Origin: Candidatus Rubrimentiphilum sp.
GTDB taxonomy: Bacteria > Vulcanimicrobiota > Vulcanimicrobiia > Vulcanimicrobiales > Vulcanimicrobiaceae
DNA: 64,000 nt
Reading direction: 5' to 3'
Assembly (NCBI GenBank): GCA_035710515.1
Contig: DASTDE010000001.1
Location: 744,001 to 808,000 of the forward strand
Made by a program: the position numbers and the translations under genes. Below, in pieces: positions 1 to 7,867 of this stretch (the stretch's first letter is position 1; every line of letters begins with the position of its first letter). The notes under the pieces were generated by a model, which made no database searches, was not told where the DNA came from, and was given only the letters and a program-made list of their open reading frames with translations.

Positions 1-1060
1 ATTGACTGTCGACGCCGTTGCGCGATGACGCAGCGTAGGAGCTTTGACCCGGCCGAATCTCAATAATCACCGTACCGCCGTTCGCCTGCGTAATGATTCC
101 GGCGTGCACTGCCGCCGTGCAGACCGAGCTGTCGTCGGTGTATACGTCGGTTCCCCAAACCGATCCCAGATCGCCGCCGGCGGGACACATGTAGCTGAAA
201 CGCGCGCCGTTCCGTCCGCGATATGACGTCGCGTTCGCATCCCAGCCGTTGCCGCCGCTGCTCACGCTGCCCGTTGCCGGCGCAGGCGGAGGAGCGCTCG
301 CGACGCCGTTGCGCACGAAGACGTAACTGCCGTCCCAGCTGTCGTACGATTGACTGTCCACGCCGTTGCGCGACGACGCCGCGTACGAGCTCTGTCCGGG
401 ACGAATCTCGATGGTGACCGTGCCGCCGTTAGCCTGCGTAATGATGCCGGCGTGAACTGCCGCCGTGCAAACGGAGCTGTCGTCGGTATATACGTCGGTT
501 CCCCACACGGATCCAAGATCGCCACCGGCTCCGCACGCGAAGCTGTACCGCTGGCCGTTGTTTCCGCGCAGCGACGTCGCGGTCGCGTCCCATCCGCTGC
601 CGCCGGATGCAATCGGCGGCGGTGGCGGAGGCGTGTAAGCCGCAGTTGGGGCCGGAGCCGGAGTCGCGTACGACGTGCTCATCGGCTGCGCGCTCAAAAC
701 GATGAAACTTCCGCCCCAACTTCCGTAGGATTGGCTCGTCACACCGTGGCGTCGAGAGCTCGAGTAGCTCGACATTCCCGGCCGAATCTGAATGAGGACC
801 AGCCCGCCGCGAGCGCGGGTGATCTTGCCGGCGTGGACCGCGGCGGTGCAGACGGAGCTGTCGTCCGTGTAGACGTTGGTGCCCCAAATCGATCCGAACG
901 AGCCGCCGGCCGGACAGCGGAAGTGATAGCTCACGCCGTTGTGGCCGCGCAGATAGTTCGCTGTCTGGTTCCATCCGGTCCGGCCCTGCGCTTGCGCGGC
1001 CGCGGGCGCCACCGCAAGAACTACAAGAGAGAGGCTAGCAATAAGCCGCGTAATGGTCAT
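1..1060 (-). CDS. Secreted protein with three tandem LCCL domains (C-terminus beyond the window)
   Basis: I read this frame directly from the minus strand. It opens with ATG at 1060, inside an ATGA overlap with the panB stop, and stays open to the window edge (about 353 residues). Residues 1-25 form a signal peptide ending in AAAQAQG. Three copies of an LCCL-type module follow. Each has a W..N/TA..LRG start, a C-PAGG/GAGG-xxGSxWGTxVYTDDSSVC core, a VHAGxIT stretch and an IxIRPGxSSY segment with N/HGV.SQSY near its end. Copies 2 and 3 are almost identical, pointing to recent duplication. Linkers are Pro/Ala rich. LCCL domains are known from cochlin and Limulus factor C and occur in some bacterial exported proteins. 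The function here is unknown; carbohydrate or lipid binding at the cell surface is a guess. The third module is cut by the window edge. Confidence 0.8.
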   Translation of the reverse strand, partial: MTITRLIASLSLVVLAVAPAAAQAQGRTGWNQTANYLRGHNGVSYHFRCPAGGSFGSIWGTNVYTDDSSVCTAAVHAGKITRARGGLVLIQIRPGMSSYSSSRRHGVTSQSYGSWGGSFIVLSAQPMSTSYATPAPAPTAAYTPPPPPPIASGGSGWDATATSLRGNNGQRYSFACGAGGDLGSVWGTDVYTDDSSVCTAAVHAGIITQANGGTVTIEIRPGQSSYAASSRNGVDSQSYDSWDGSYVFVRNGVASAPPPAPATGSVSSGGNGWDANATSYRGRNGARFSYMCPAGGDLGSVWGTDVYTDDSSVCTAAVHAGIITQANGGTVIIEIRPGQSSYAASSRNGVDSQ

Positions 1061-1887
1061 AACGGAAACTTTTTCTCCCGCACCTCGTCGGCGTAGGCGC
1101 GCAGCGCGTCGGTGGCCTTTTCTCCGAGGTCGGAGTAGCGTTTGACGAAACTGGGCGAATCGGGATACATGCCGAGCACGTCGTGCAGCACGAGCACTTG
1201 TGAATCGCAGTGCGGGCCCGAACCGATGCCGATGGTCGGAATCGTAAGCATTTGCGTCAGCTCGCGCGCGACTTCGTGGTCGATAACTTCGAGCACGATC
1301 GCGTATGCGCCGGCTTCCTCAACCGCTCGCGCGTCCGCAATGAGGCGTTCGCGGTTGTTGCGCATCTTGTAACCCGGCCCCAGGCTTGCCGTCTGCGGCA
1401 TCACGCCGATGTGCCCGACGACCGGAATACCCGCGGCATAAATCGCGCGGATGCGATCCGCAACATATGTGCCGCCTTCCATCTTCACCGAACACGCGCC
1501 GCCGTCTTTGACCAGCCGGATTGCGTTTCGTGTCGCATCCTCGTCGCTCACTTGATACGATCCGAATGGCATATCCACCATGATGTGCGCGCGTGAAGTT
1601 CCACGCACGACCGCCCTCGAGTGATGGATCATGTCCTCTATCGTTACCGGCGTCGTTTCATCGTAACCGAGGACGACGTTGCCGACGCTGTCGCCGACGA
1701 GGATAACGTCGATTCCAGCCTTTTCCGCGAATTGCGCGAACGGCGCATCGTATGCCGTAACGATCGGAAAGATCGTGCGTCCTTTGCGGCGCTTGACCGC
1801 GCCGGCCGTAACGCGGCGAATAGTACCTTTTTCAGGCTCGTATGGGCGCGCGTCTATTTTTCCCGTGTGGACGGTGTGGCTGGCCAC
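1057..1887 (-). CDS. panB: 3-methyl-2-oxobutanoate hydroxymethyltransferase
   Basis: PanB transfers a hydroxymethyl group from 5,10-methylene-THF to alpha-ketoisovalerate, the first committed step to pantothenate and CoA, in the cytoplasm. The 276-residue length fits the family. Visible motifs are GDSVGNVVLGY with the metal-binding Asp, DMPFGSYQ, KMEGG, the GHIGVMPQ signature, a VLEVID segment carrying the catalytic Glu and TIGIGSG. The start is GTG at 1887, and about 40 extra N-terminal residues precede the conserved core (TIFPIVTAYDA). It lies in a minus-strand run with the secreted proteins on both sides and overlaps the LCCL gene by four bases. No panC or panD is in the window. Confidence 0.95.
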   Translation of the reverse strand: MASHTVHTGKIDARPYEPEKGTIRRVTAGAVKRRKGRTIFPIVTAYDAPFAQFAEKAGIDVILVGDSVGNVVLGYDETTPVTIEDMIHHSRAVVRGTSRAHIMVDMPFGSYQVSDEDATRNAIRLVKDGGACSVKMEGGTYVADRIRAIYAAGIPVVGHIGVMPQTASLGPGYKMRNNRERLIADARAVEEAGAYAIVLEVIDHEVARELTQMLTIPTIGIGSGPHCDSQVLVLHDVLGMYPDSPSFVKRYSDLGEKATDALRAYADEVREKKFPL

Positions 1888-1897
1888 GATAATTGAC

Positions 1898-2851
1898 CTA
1901 AAGCGGCGGCTCTCTGAGGATGTTCTCGGAGGTCAAGAACCTTGAATCGAATGGAACCGGGCGCGCCGCCGGCGCGACTTCTTCGAATGAGATCTGCGCG
2001 TGTTCGTAGCGATGACCGCCCATGACGACCGGCGCCTGCGCCACCTCGGATTCGATGTAGCGCGCTCCGCCGACATCGGCGAATGTCACGAGCCAGGGAA
2101 CCTTTGAATTCATAAAATTGTTTGCCGCCAGCAGCCGCCGCGTTTGGTAGTTTTCGACGTCAATCCACAGGTCGCGCAGCCGGAACCGCTGCGGTTCCCG
2201 CGAGGGATACAGCACTAAATGATAGCAACTCGTGCCCTCGATCGTTTCGATGCCGGCCAGTTCGATCCGGTACCGGCGAGCGATCACCGTGATCGCGGCA
2301 ATCGACTTGAGCTTGCCGTCGGAATCCACCTGAGCCGGCTTTACGACGGGTGCGGGGTCGTGGTACTCGCTGCGGATCTGCGCGATCAGCTCGGCGTCGC
2401 TGGCCAGTTCGTCGGGCTGCGGAATGCCGAGACCGAACGAATAGTTCGGCGATAACATCGGAATGCCGAGGTAGTCCACGGCTTCGTCGGGATGCCCGAC
2501 GCGCTTGTCGATAAGTGTGGCGTTCTGGCGTTTGGGCAGCAGATGAATCGTCATGCCCGTTGGGGCCGGCGGCTGCGCGATCTCTTCGTCGCTCACGGCG
2601 ATGAGATGGATCTTGCCGTTCGGCTGTTCGTAGACCGCGTGGTAATGTTTCGACTTGTGCACGCCGCCCTCGTCGACTTCCACGTGTATGGTGTAGGCGA
2701 GATAATCCGGGTACCGCTGCGACTCCCACGCCGTGCGTGTGCGCGCGTATATCTGATATGGGTCGCTCAAGGTGGAGGGCGTAGCAGTAGCCGCACCTGC
2801 GGTTCCCCCCAAGAGCAACACGAACAATCCGAGCGCAGCCGTTCTCACCAT
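1898..2851 (-). CDS. Secreted protein of unknown function
   Basis: This 317-residue protein starts with a signal peptide (hydrophobic FVLLLGG core, cleavage near AGAATA). The rest is rich in beta-strand-like segments such as RYRIELAGIETIEGTSCYHLVLYPSREPQ (described, not a family motif) and RLRDLWIDVENYQTRRLL. That pattern resembles periplasmic outer-membrane lipoprotein-sorting-like folds, in which a sugar-sheet protein wraps a lipid, but I do not see enough to assign it. It sits 10 bases upstream of panB and is probably co-transcribed with it. A long inverted repeat lies in its 5' region at 2865-2905. Confidence 0.7.
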   Translation of the reverse strand: MVRTAALGLFVLLLGGTAGAATATPSTLSDPYQIYARTRTAWESQRYPDYLAYTIHVEVDEGGVHKSKHYHAVYEQPNGKIHLIAVSDEEIAQPPAPTGMTIHLLPKRQNATLIDKRVGHPDEAVDYLGIPMLSPNYSFGLGIPQPDELASDAELIAQIRSEYHDPAPVVKPAQVDSDGKLKSIAAITVIARRYRIELAGIETIEGTSCYHLVLYPSREPQRFRLRDLWIDVENYQTRRLLAANNFMNSKVPWLVTFADVGGARYIESEVAQAPVVMGGHRYEHAQISFEEVAPAARPVPFDSRFLTSENILREPPL

Positions 2852-2864
2852 TCTTTAATGTCCC

Positions 2865-2905
2865 CATTATGGGGGTAGGCCCCTCGCCCTGGGGGCACCA
2901 TAATG
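2865..2905. repeat. Nested inverted repeat in the 5' region of the 1898-2851 gene
   Basis: CATTATGG at 2865-2872 is an exact inverted match to CCATAATG at 2898-2905. Between them GCCCC and GGGGGC can pair as an inner stem. No T-tract follows on either strand, so a rho-independent terminator is unlikely. It lies between the serpin stop and the next start codon, so it may be an mRNA stabiliser, a leader structure or a protein-binding site. Confidence 0.5.
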
Positions 2906-2926
2906 TCCTGCTGACCCAAACTTAGC

Positions 2927-4090
2927 TCAGGAAGCCGCGATGCTGTTTATCACGCCGATGAAAAGCAGCGTCCCCGTCCGCTCGTCGCGGAGGGCGAACA
3001 GGAACGGGTGGTCGACGATGAACTGCTTCGGCGGGATCTGCACGGCGGTAATGCCGATGGTGACCGAGGTCGCGGCGGCGGCCGTGGTTCCTTTTTCGTC
3101 AACGTGCACGTACGCCGCGTGATGGACGTCTGAGATGGTTAACCCCGGCGGTGGCGTGTGCATCGGCGAAAAGTTGGCCTGATTCGTGAACGCGATCCCC
3201 ATGCCCAGCGACTTCAAGGCGCCGACGAGCGACGTATCGTACTGCGCGGTGAACTTCGGAAGCATCACTTGCATGCGCTGCGGCGTCATGGATTGGATCA
3301 TGCGATTGAAATTCTTGGCGTTTAAGTACCGAATCGCAGCGGCGGTTCCGATACCGTTGTTCGGCAGAATGATGTACGCCGCATAGCCGCCCTTGCCGTA
3401 TGTCATGCGTAGCGCGCGGTAGTACGTTCCGTCGAGGGTTTGGAACGTGGCGGTTTGCGACATCGTGGGCACCATCGGTTTGGTCCCATCCGCATTGGTG
3501 AACGGCCGCGGGTGCGTGTCGCTCTGCTTGAACGGATAGGTCCAATTGGCCTTAAATGCGAGCGCGTTGGTGAGATAGGCAAAATCCGAGCGCTGCGTTT
3601 GCGAGACGAGCTTGTCGATCAAACCGAGCGTGTGAGCCTTCGTCCAGGCATTAATTGCCGCGGCCGCCGATGGATTGCCGAATTGCAGCGCTTGCGCCTG
3701 GGCGCCGTAGCTGCTCTTTAAAAGGTTAACATAAGCGCTCTTCGGCGGGATGTCTTGTCTGAACCAAATGGCGTTGGCCACGCCGACCTGCGCGTCGTTA
3801 TTGCCGGCGAGCGCGGCCATGAGGGCGGCGTTTGAAGGCGCAAACGAGTTCGCGGAAAGGCCGAGCGTGTTCGCAATTGCAGTGCGGGTCTTTCCGGCGG
3901 CGCCGTCGGCGGCCATCGAGAGCGCCATCCCGATGCTGAGCGGAGAGAGAAAGACGTTCGCGTTCTTGGATTGCGGCGCGAGCCGCTGCAACAGCGCGAT
4001 GCCGAATGCGTCATAGTTGGCCGGCTTTGCTGCCGGCGCCGAGGCGGTGAGGCACCCGACTGCGGATGCCAAGGCAAGCCAACGCTTCAT
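2927..4090 (-). CDS. Exported serpin (serine protease inhibitor)
   Basis: The 387-residue protein has a short signal peptide (ALASAVGCLTASAPA) and a full serpin fold. FLSPLSIGMALSMAADGAAG, the breach/shutter segment FKANWTYPF and the C-terminal HPFLFALRDERTGTLLFIG are all recognisable. The reactive-centre-loop hinge lies around residues 331-342 (DEKGTTAAAATS), small residues as in inhibitory serpins. The P1 position is near a Thr/Ile in IGITAV, which would not suit a trypsin-like target; elastase- or subtilisin-like targets are more likely, as an inference. The start ATG overlaps the pepA stop by four bases (ATGA), so it is translated after the aminopeptidase. Confidence 0.92.
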   Translation of the reverse strand: MKRWLALASAVGCLTASAPAAKPANYDAFGIALLQRLAPQSKNANVFLSPLSIGMALSMAADGAAGKTRTAIANTLGLSANSFAPSNAALMAALAGNNDAQVGVANAIWFRQDIPPKSAYVNLLKSSYGAQAQALQFGNPSAAAAINAWTKAHTLGLIDKLVSQTQRSDFAYLTNALAFKANWTYPFKQSDTHPRPFTNADGTKPMVPTMSQTATFQTLDGTYYRALRMTYGKGGYAAYIILPNNGIGTAAAIRYLNAKNFNRMIQSMTPQRMQVMLPKFTAQYDTSLVGALKSLGMGIAFTNQANFSPMHTPPPGLTISDVHHAAYVHVDEKGTTAAAATSVTIGITAVQIPPKQFIVDHPFLFALRDERTGTLLFIGVINSIAAS

Positions 4091-5616
4091 ACCGGCGTAA
4101 CGGACTTCGAGCGCGCTCCGTTTCCGCCGGCCGGCGTGCCCGCGAGTTGCTCGGCGAAGGCTAGAAACGCGCGCACGGGCGTTCCCGTCGGGCCTTTGGC
4201 TTGCCAGGCGGATTCACTGTCGAGATAGGCCGTGCCGGCGACGTCGAGATGCACCCACGGCGTCTCGCCGGCGAAGGCGCGCAAGAAAGCCGCTGCCGTC
4301 AGCGTGCCCGCGGGGCGGCCTCCGGTGTTCTTGAGATCGGCAATGTCGCTCTTCATTAGATCACCGTATTCGTCATAGAGCGGCATCTGCCAATAGCGTT
4401 CGCCGGTAGCTTTGGCTGTGGTGAGGAATTGCTGCACGAGTTCGTCGTTATTGCTGACGGCTGCGCTGGCGGTGTGGCCGAGCGCGATCACGCAGGCACC
4501 GGTGAGCGTGGCGGCGTCGATGATCTTGGTAGCGCCGAGTTTGTTCGCGTAACAGAGTCCGTCCGCCAGAATCAAGCGGCCTTCGGCATCCGTGTTGATG
4601 ACTTCGATCGTCTTGCCGTTCATGGCGGTGAAGATGTCGCCCGGTTTGGTGGCGCGTCCGCCCGGCATGTTCTCGGTCGCGGGTGCGATGCCGACGACGT
4701 TCAGTTTCGGTTTCAGTTTGGCGATCGCGCGCAATGAAGCGATGACAGCCGCGGCGCCCGACATGTCGTATTTCATGTCTTCCATGCGCTCGGGCGGTTT
4801 GAGCGAAATGCCGCCGGTATCGAATGTAATGCCTTTCCCGACAAATGCGAGCAGCTCTTTGCTGCCGGGATCGCCCGTATATTTCAGCACGATGAATTTT
4901 GGCGGCTGCGCGCTGCCTTGCGCGACCGAGAGAAACGATCCCATGCCCTCTTTGCGGCAGCGATCGGCATCGAGAATGTCGACTTCGAGGCCTGTTTCTT
5001 TGGCAGCTTCCTCGGCGGCTTTCGCCAGATGCGAAGGCGTCATGTCGTTGGCGGGCGTGATCGCGAGCTTGCGCGCGAAGTTCACTGCATCGCCGAGAAT
5101 CTCGCCGCGCGCGACGCCGGCTTGCAGCGCTTTTTGATCGAGCGTTCCGGCGAGAATAGCCAAGCTTTCCACACCGCTGCGTTTTTCAGGCTGCTTTTGG
5201 TAAACGGTGGCATCGAAACCGCCGGTGGTTGCGCCTTCCACTAGGAGAGACGCACATGCCGTTTCGGCGCCCTTCACTTGTGCAGGCAGAGCAACCGCGA
5301 TATCGCGGATGTTCCGGCGTCCCAAATAGCGAACGGCCGTGCCCGCGAATCGCGCGAGCATGTACGGCTCAAATTTTTTCGCGTCGCCGAGTCCGATCAG
5401 CAGCACGCGCTTGTACGGTTTGTCGTGAGCGTGAATCAAGCTCACTTCGCAGAGTTTGCCGGAAATTTCGCCGGCTAAAATTTCGGTGACGGCGCCTTGC
5501 AGCTGCGCGTCGATCTCTTTGGCGGCTCCCTCTAACGGAGAGCCCGTAAAAATAGGCACGACGAGTGCCCCGGTGCGCACCGAACCCGGCGCATCAGTAA
5601 CGATACGAACTTGCAT
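4087..5616 (-). CDS. pepA: Leucyl aminopeptidase, M17 family
   Basis: PepA is a hexameric cytoplasmic metallo-aminopeptidase that removes N-terminal residues from peptides. The 509-residue chain has the N-terminal macro-like domain and the catalytic domain with VGKGITFDTGGISLK (metal and substrate Lys/Asp) and the family signature NTDAEGRL with the bicarbonate-binding Arg. A ribosome-binding site AAAGG precedes the ATG. It is divergent from purM with a 34-base gap that must hold both promoters. It is the first gene of the minus-strand run that continues with the serpin. Confidence 0.95.
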   Translation of the reverse strand: MQVRIVTDAPGSVRTGALVVPIFTGSPLEGAAKEIDAQLQGAVTEILAGEISGKLCEVSLIHAHDKPYKRVLLIGLGDAKKFEPYMLARFAGTAVRYLGRRNIRDIAVALPAQVKGAETACASLLVEGATTGGFDATVYQKQPEKRSGVESLAILAGTLDQKALQAGVARGEILGDAVNFARKLAITPANDMTPSHLAKAAEEAAKETGLEVDILDADRCRKEGMGSFLSVAQGSAQPPKFIVLKYTGDPGSKELLAFVGKGITFDTGGISLKPPERMEDMKYDMSGAAAVIASLRAIAKLKPKLNVVGIAPATENMPGGRATKPGDIFTAMNGKTIEVINTDAEGRLILADGLCYANKLGATKIIDAATLTGACVIALGHTASAAVSNNDELVQQFLTTAKATGERYWQMPLYDEYGDLMKSDIADLKNTGGRPAGTLTAAAFLRAFAGETPWVHLDVAGTAYLDSESAWQAKGPTGTPVRAFLAFAEQLAGTPAGGNGARSKSVTPV

Positions 5617-5650
5617 GGGCCGCCTTTCTAGGGGGTGAAGAGAAGGCCCT

Positions 5651-6643
5651 ATGACGCGCGATTCCTATGCGGCCGCCGGTGTCGATATCGCAGCCGGCAA
5701 CGAAGCGGTGGCACGTTATAAGGACGTCATGCGCGGGTGGCGGCACGCGGACCAGCTCGAAGAGATCGGTGGATTCGGCGGGTTGTTCCGGCTACCGGGC
5801 GATGGCAGCCGGGCGCTGGCGGCCTCCACGGACGGCGTAGGAACGAAACTCTTGATCGCGGCTGAGCTCGCCCGCTACGATACCGTCGGCGCAGATCTCG
5901 TGAACCACTGCGTGAACGATATTCTTGTCGTGAATGCGTCGCCGTTATTTTTCTTAGATTATCTGGCCGTTGGGAAACTGGATCCGCGCGTCGCTGCGGA
6001 AATCGTGGCCGGCTGCTTCGACGCGTGCCGCAAGCACAATTGCGCATTGCTCGGTGGCGAAACCGCGGAGATGCCGGATCTCTATGCCGAAAATCATTTC
6101 GATTTGGCGGGCACGATCGTCGGTCTGGTCGATCTGAAGAATGTGCCGAAGCGAGAGGACGTGCGGCCGGGGGATGCGATCGTCGGTTTGCCCGCGTTTG
6201 GCCTGAATACCAACGGCTACACGCTCGCGCGAAAACTTTTGGATGTGCGCGCATTTGGTGACGCATTGCTGACCGAACACCCTTCCTATTATAAGGACGT
6301 GCGGGCGATTCAGGCCGTGGCGAAAGTGAACGCGATGGCGCATATTACCGGCGGCGGATTGCTGGAGAATCTTCCGCGCACACTTCCCGAGAACGTCAAA
6401 GCGATCTGCGAACAGTCTCGATGGGAGGTTCCGGCGATCTTCAACGAGCTGGTTGCGCGCGGAAATCTGGATTTCGAAGAGCGGTACCGGACGTTCAACA
6501 TGGGTATCGGGTACACGCTGGTCGTACCGCTTGCCGGTGCGGCAAAGGCAGTCGCGGCGGTTCCGGGTGCAAAAATTATCGGGTGGATCGAGGAGCGCAG
6601 CGGCGACGAGCCGCGCGCGATCGTGCACCCCGCGCGCGCCTAA
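5651..6643 (+). CDS. purM: Phosphoribosylformylglycinamidine cyclo-ligase
   Basis: PurM closes the imidazole ring of FGAM to give AIR using ATP, step five of purine synthesis. The 330-residue length and the motifs ASTDGVGTKLLIA, GGETAEMP, DAIVGLPAFG-NTNGYTLAR and HITGGGL match the family. The stop codon TAA ends one base before the ATG of the GNAT-PurN fusion, so the two form an operon as purM-purN often do. A purine-rich stretch (GAAGAGAAGG) sits just upstream of the start. Confidence 0.96.
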   Translation: MTRDSYAAAGVDIAAGNEAVARYKDVMRGWRHADQLEEIGGFGGLFRLPGDGSRALAASTDGVGTKLLIAAELARYDTVGADLVNHCVNDILVVNASPLFFLDYLAVGKLDPRVAAEIVAGCFDACRKHNCALLGGETAEMPDLYAENHFDLAGTIVGLVDLKNVPKREDVRPGDAIVGLPAFGLNTNGYTLARKLLDVRAFGDALLTEHPSYYKDVRAIQAVAKVNAMAHITGGGLLENLPRTLPENVKAICEQSRWEVPAIFNELVARGNLDFEERYRTFNMGIGYTLVVPLAGAAKAVAAVPGAKIIGWIEERSGDEPRAIVHPARA

Positions 6644-6644
6644 C

Positions 6645-7784
6645 ATGGCGGGCAAAGAGCTGGTCAACCTCGTCGCCGATTTGAGCGGCGAACAGTTTAC
6701 CATAAAGGGTCTTGCAAAAACACTGCGCGCGATCGCATCCGCGGGCTTTGAAATCGAGCGCGTCGCACCGGGCGAAGAGCGTTTCTTCTCATGGATCGAT
6801 TACGAGTTCGGAGGCTTTTGGAGCGCCGAAGCGTTCGCCGGCAAGAGTATCGTCGCCAAGAAGGGCAACCGTTTCGCCGGCTTTGCAACGTACGATGCGC
6901 AGGGCTTGAAATTCTCGTGGCTGCGCGGCTTGGGATCGCAGGAGGGCGTCGGTATTTTCGGGCCATTCGGCGTCGGCGGCGAATTCCGCGGCTCGAAGCT
7001 CGGTCCGTTATTGTATCTCGCGGCGCTCGGATCGCTGCGGGAAGCCGGTTACGCGCAAGGGCTCATCGCGGCGGTCGGGAGCGACAAGCTGATTACGTAT
7101 TACGAACAACACGGCGGCGCGCGCGTCGCCGAACGCTTCGATCGATCGCAGTGGCGGGCAAAGAAGCATCGCGCGGTCGTTCTGGCTTCGGGGGAAGGAA
7201 CGAACTTTCAATCCGTCATCAATGGCGCGGCCGCCGGCTCGCTACCGCTGGACATTGTCGCGCTGGTTTCGAACAATCCGCGGGCCCGCGCGATCGAGCG
7301 CGCCCGCGCAGCAAACATCCCGGCCGTCGCGTTACCGTGGGATAGGCAAACGCAGCTGCGTCCGGACTATGACGCGCAGCTCTCGGAGGTCGTGCGGCGC
7401 GCCGAACCCGATCTCGTTCTGCTGCTGGGCTGGATGCATCTGCTGGACGATCGCTTCGTCGCTGAGTTTCCGGACACGATCAACATTCATCCGGCATTTC
7501 TACCGCTCACCGAGAGCAGCGACGAAGTCATCTTCCCCGACGGCAGTTCGACGCCGGCCTTTCGCGGCGCGAACGCCGTGCGCGATGCCCTTGCATGGGG
7601 CAGTCGTTGGAGCGGGGCGAGCGCGCATCGCATCACGCTCGAAACCGATCGCGGAGGGGTCCTCGCGCGTAAGCCGCTCGCACTAAATCCCGGCGAAACC
7701 GAAGAAGCAATTCTAAAACGCCTGCACCCGCTCGAGCACCAAGTGTTGGCATTAGCTATTATGCGCTGGGTTTATGAACGTTGA
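6645..7784 (+). CDS. purN: GNAT-like acetyltransferase fused to phosphoribosylglycinamide formyltransferase (PurN)
   Basis: I start the gene at ATG 6645, one base after the purM stop; the longer reading to 6453 lies inside purM. The 379-residue protein has two parts. Residues 1-170 look like a GNAT fold, with GIFGPFGVGGEFRGSKLGPLL as the acyl-CoA loop and helix and YYEQHGGARVAERF at its end. Residues 175-379 are PurN: VVLASGEGTNFQSV, NPRARAIERARAANIP, PDLVLLLGWMHLL, the catalytic NIHPAFLPL (Asn and His) and TDRGGVLARKPL carrying the catalytic Asp. PurN transfers formyl from 10-formyl-THF to GAR. The insert between the NIHP motif and the SGASAH motif is atypical. The role of the GNAT half is unknown. 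Confidence 0.88.
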   Translation: MAGKELVNLVADLSGEQFTIKGLAKTLRAIASAGFEIERVAPGEERFFSWIDYEFGGFWSAEAFAGKSIVAKKGNRFAGFATYDAQGLKFSWLRGLGSQEGVGIFGPFGVGGEFRGSKLGPLLYLAALGSLREAGYAQGLIAAVGSDKLITYYEQHGGARVAERFDRSQWRAKKHRAVVLASGEGTNFQSVINGAAAGSLPLDIVALVSNNPRARAIERARAANIPAVALPWDRQTQLRPDYDAQLSEVVRRAEPDLVLLLGWMHLLDDRFVAEFPDTINIHPAFLPLTESSDEVIFPDGSSTPAFRGANAVRDALAWGSRWSGASAHRITLETDRGGVLARKPLALNPGETEEAILKRLHPLEHQVLALAIMRWVYER

Positions 7785-7787
7785 GTT

Positions 7788-7867
7788 GTCATCGTGAGGT
7801 ATCGAACGACCGCGAGCGAATGCGAGCGGCCCTGAGCGAAGTCGAAGGGAGCGAGTAAAGGGCGAAC
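7788..7867. repeat. Dispersed intergenic repeat, copy 1
   Basis: The purN-7868 gap carries the word GTCATCGTGAGGTATCGAA followed by CCTGAGCGAAGTCGAAGG, the same family as the copies near 10.7, 11.5, 12.6, 18.0, 22.4 and 31.1 kb. It fills the whole gap and ends at the ribosome-binding site (AAAGGGCGAAC) of the next gene. Confidence 0.7.

Noticed and set aside
1-1000. The LCCL DNA repeats as a CRISPR or satellite
   Set aside because: The periodicity of about 350 bases follows the protein modules and has codon structure, with no short-repeat and spacer pattern.
350-1096. Plus-strand 248-residue frame over the LCCL gene
   Set aside because: It is the antisense shadow of a strand with clear LCCL modules and a signal peptide, and its translation is Arg/Ala-rich without any motif.
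6453-6644. Upstream start of the GNAT-PurN gene at 6453
   Set aside because: These codons overlap purM, while ATG 6645 follows the purM stop directly and the GNAT domain begins just after it.
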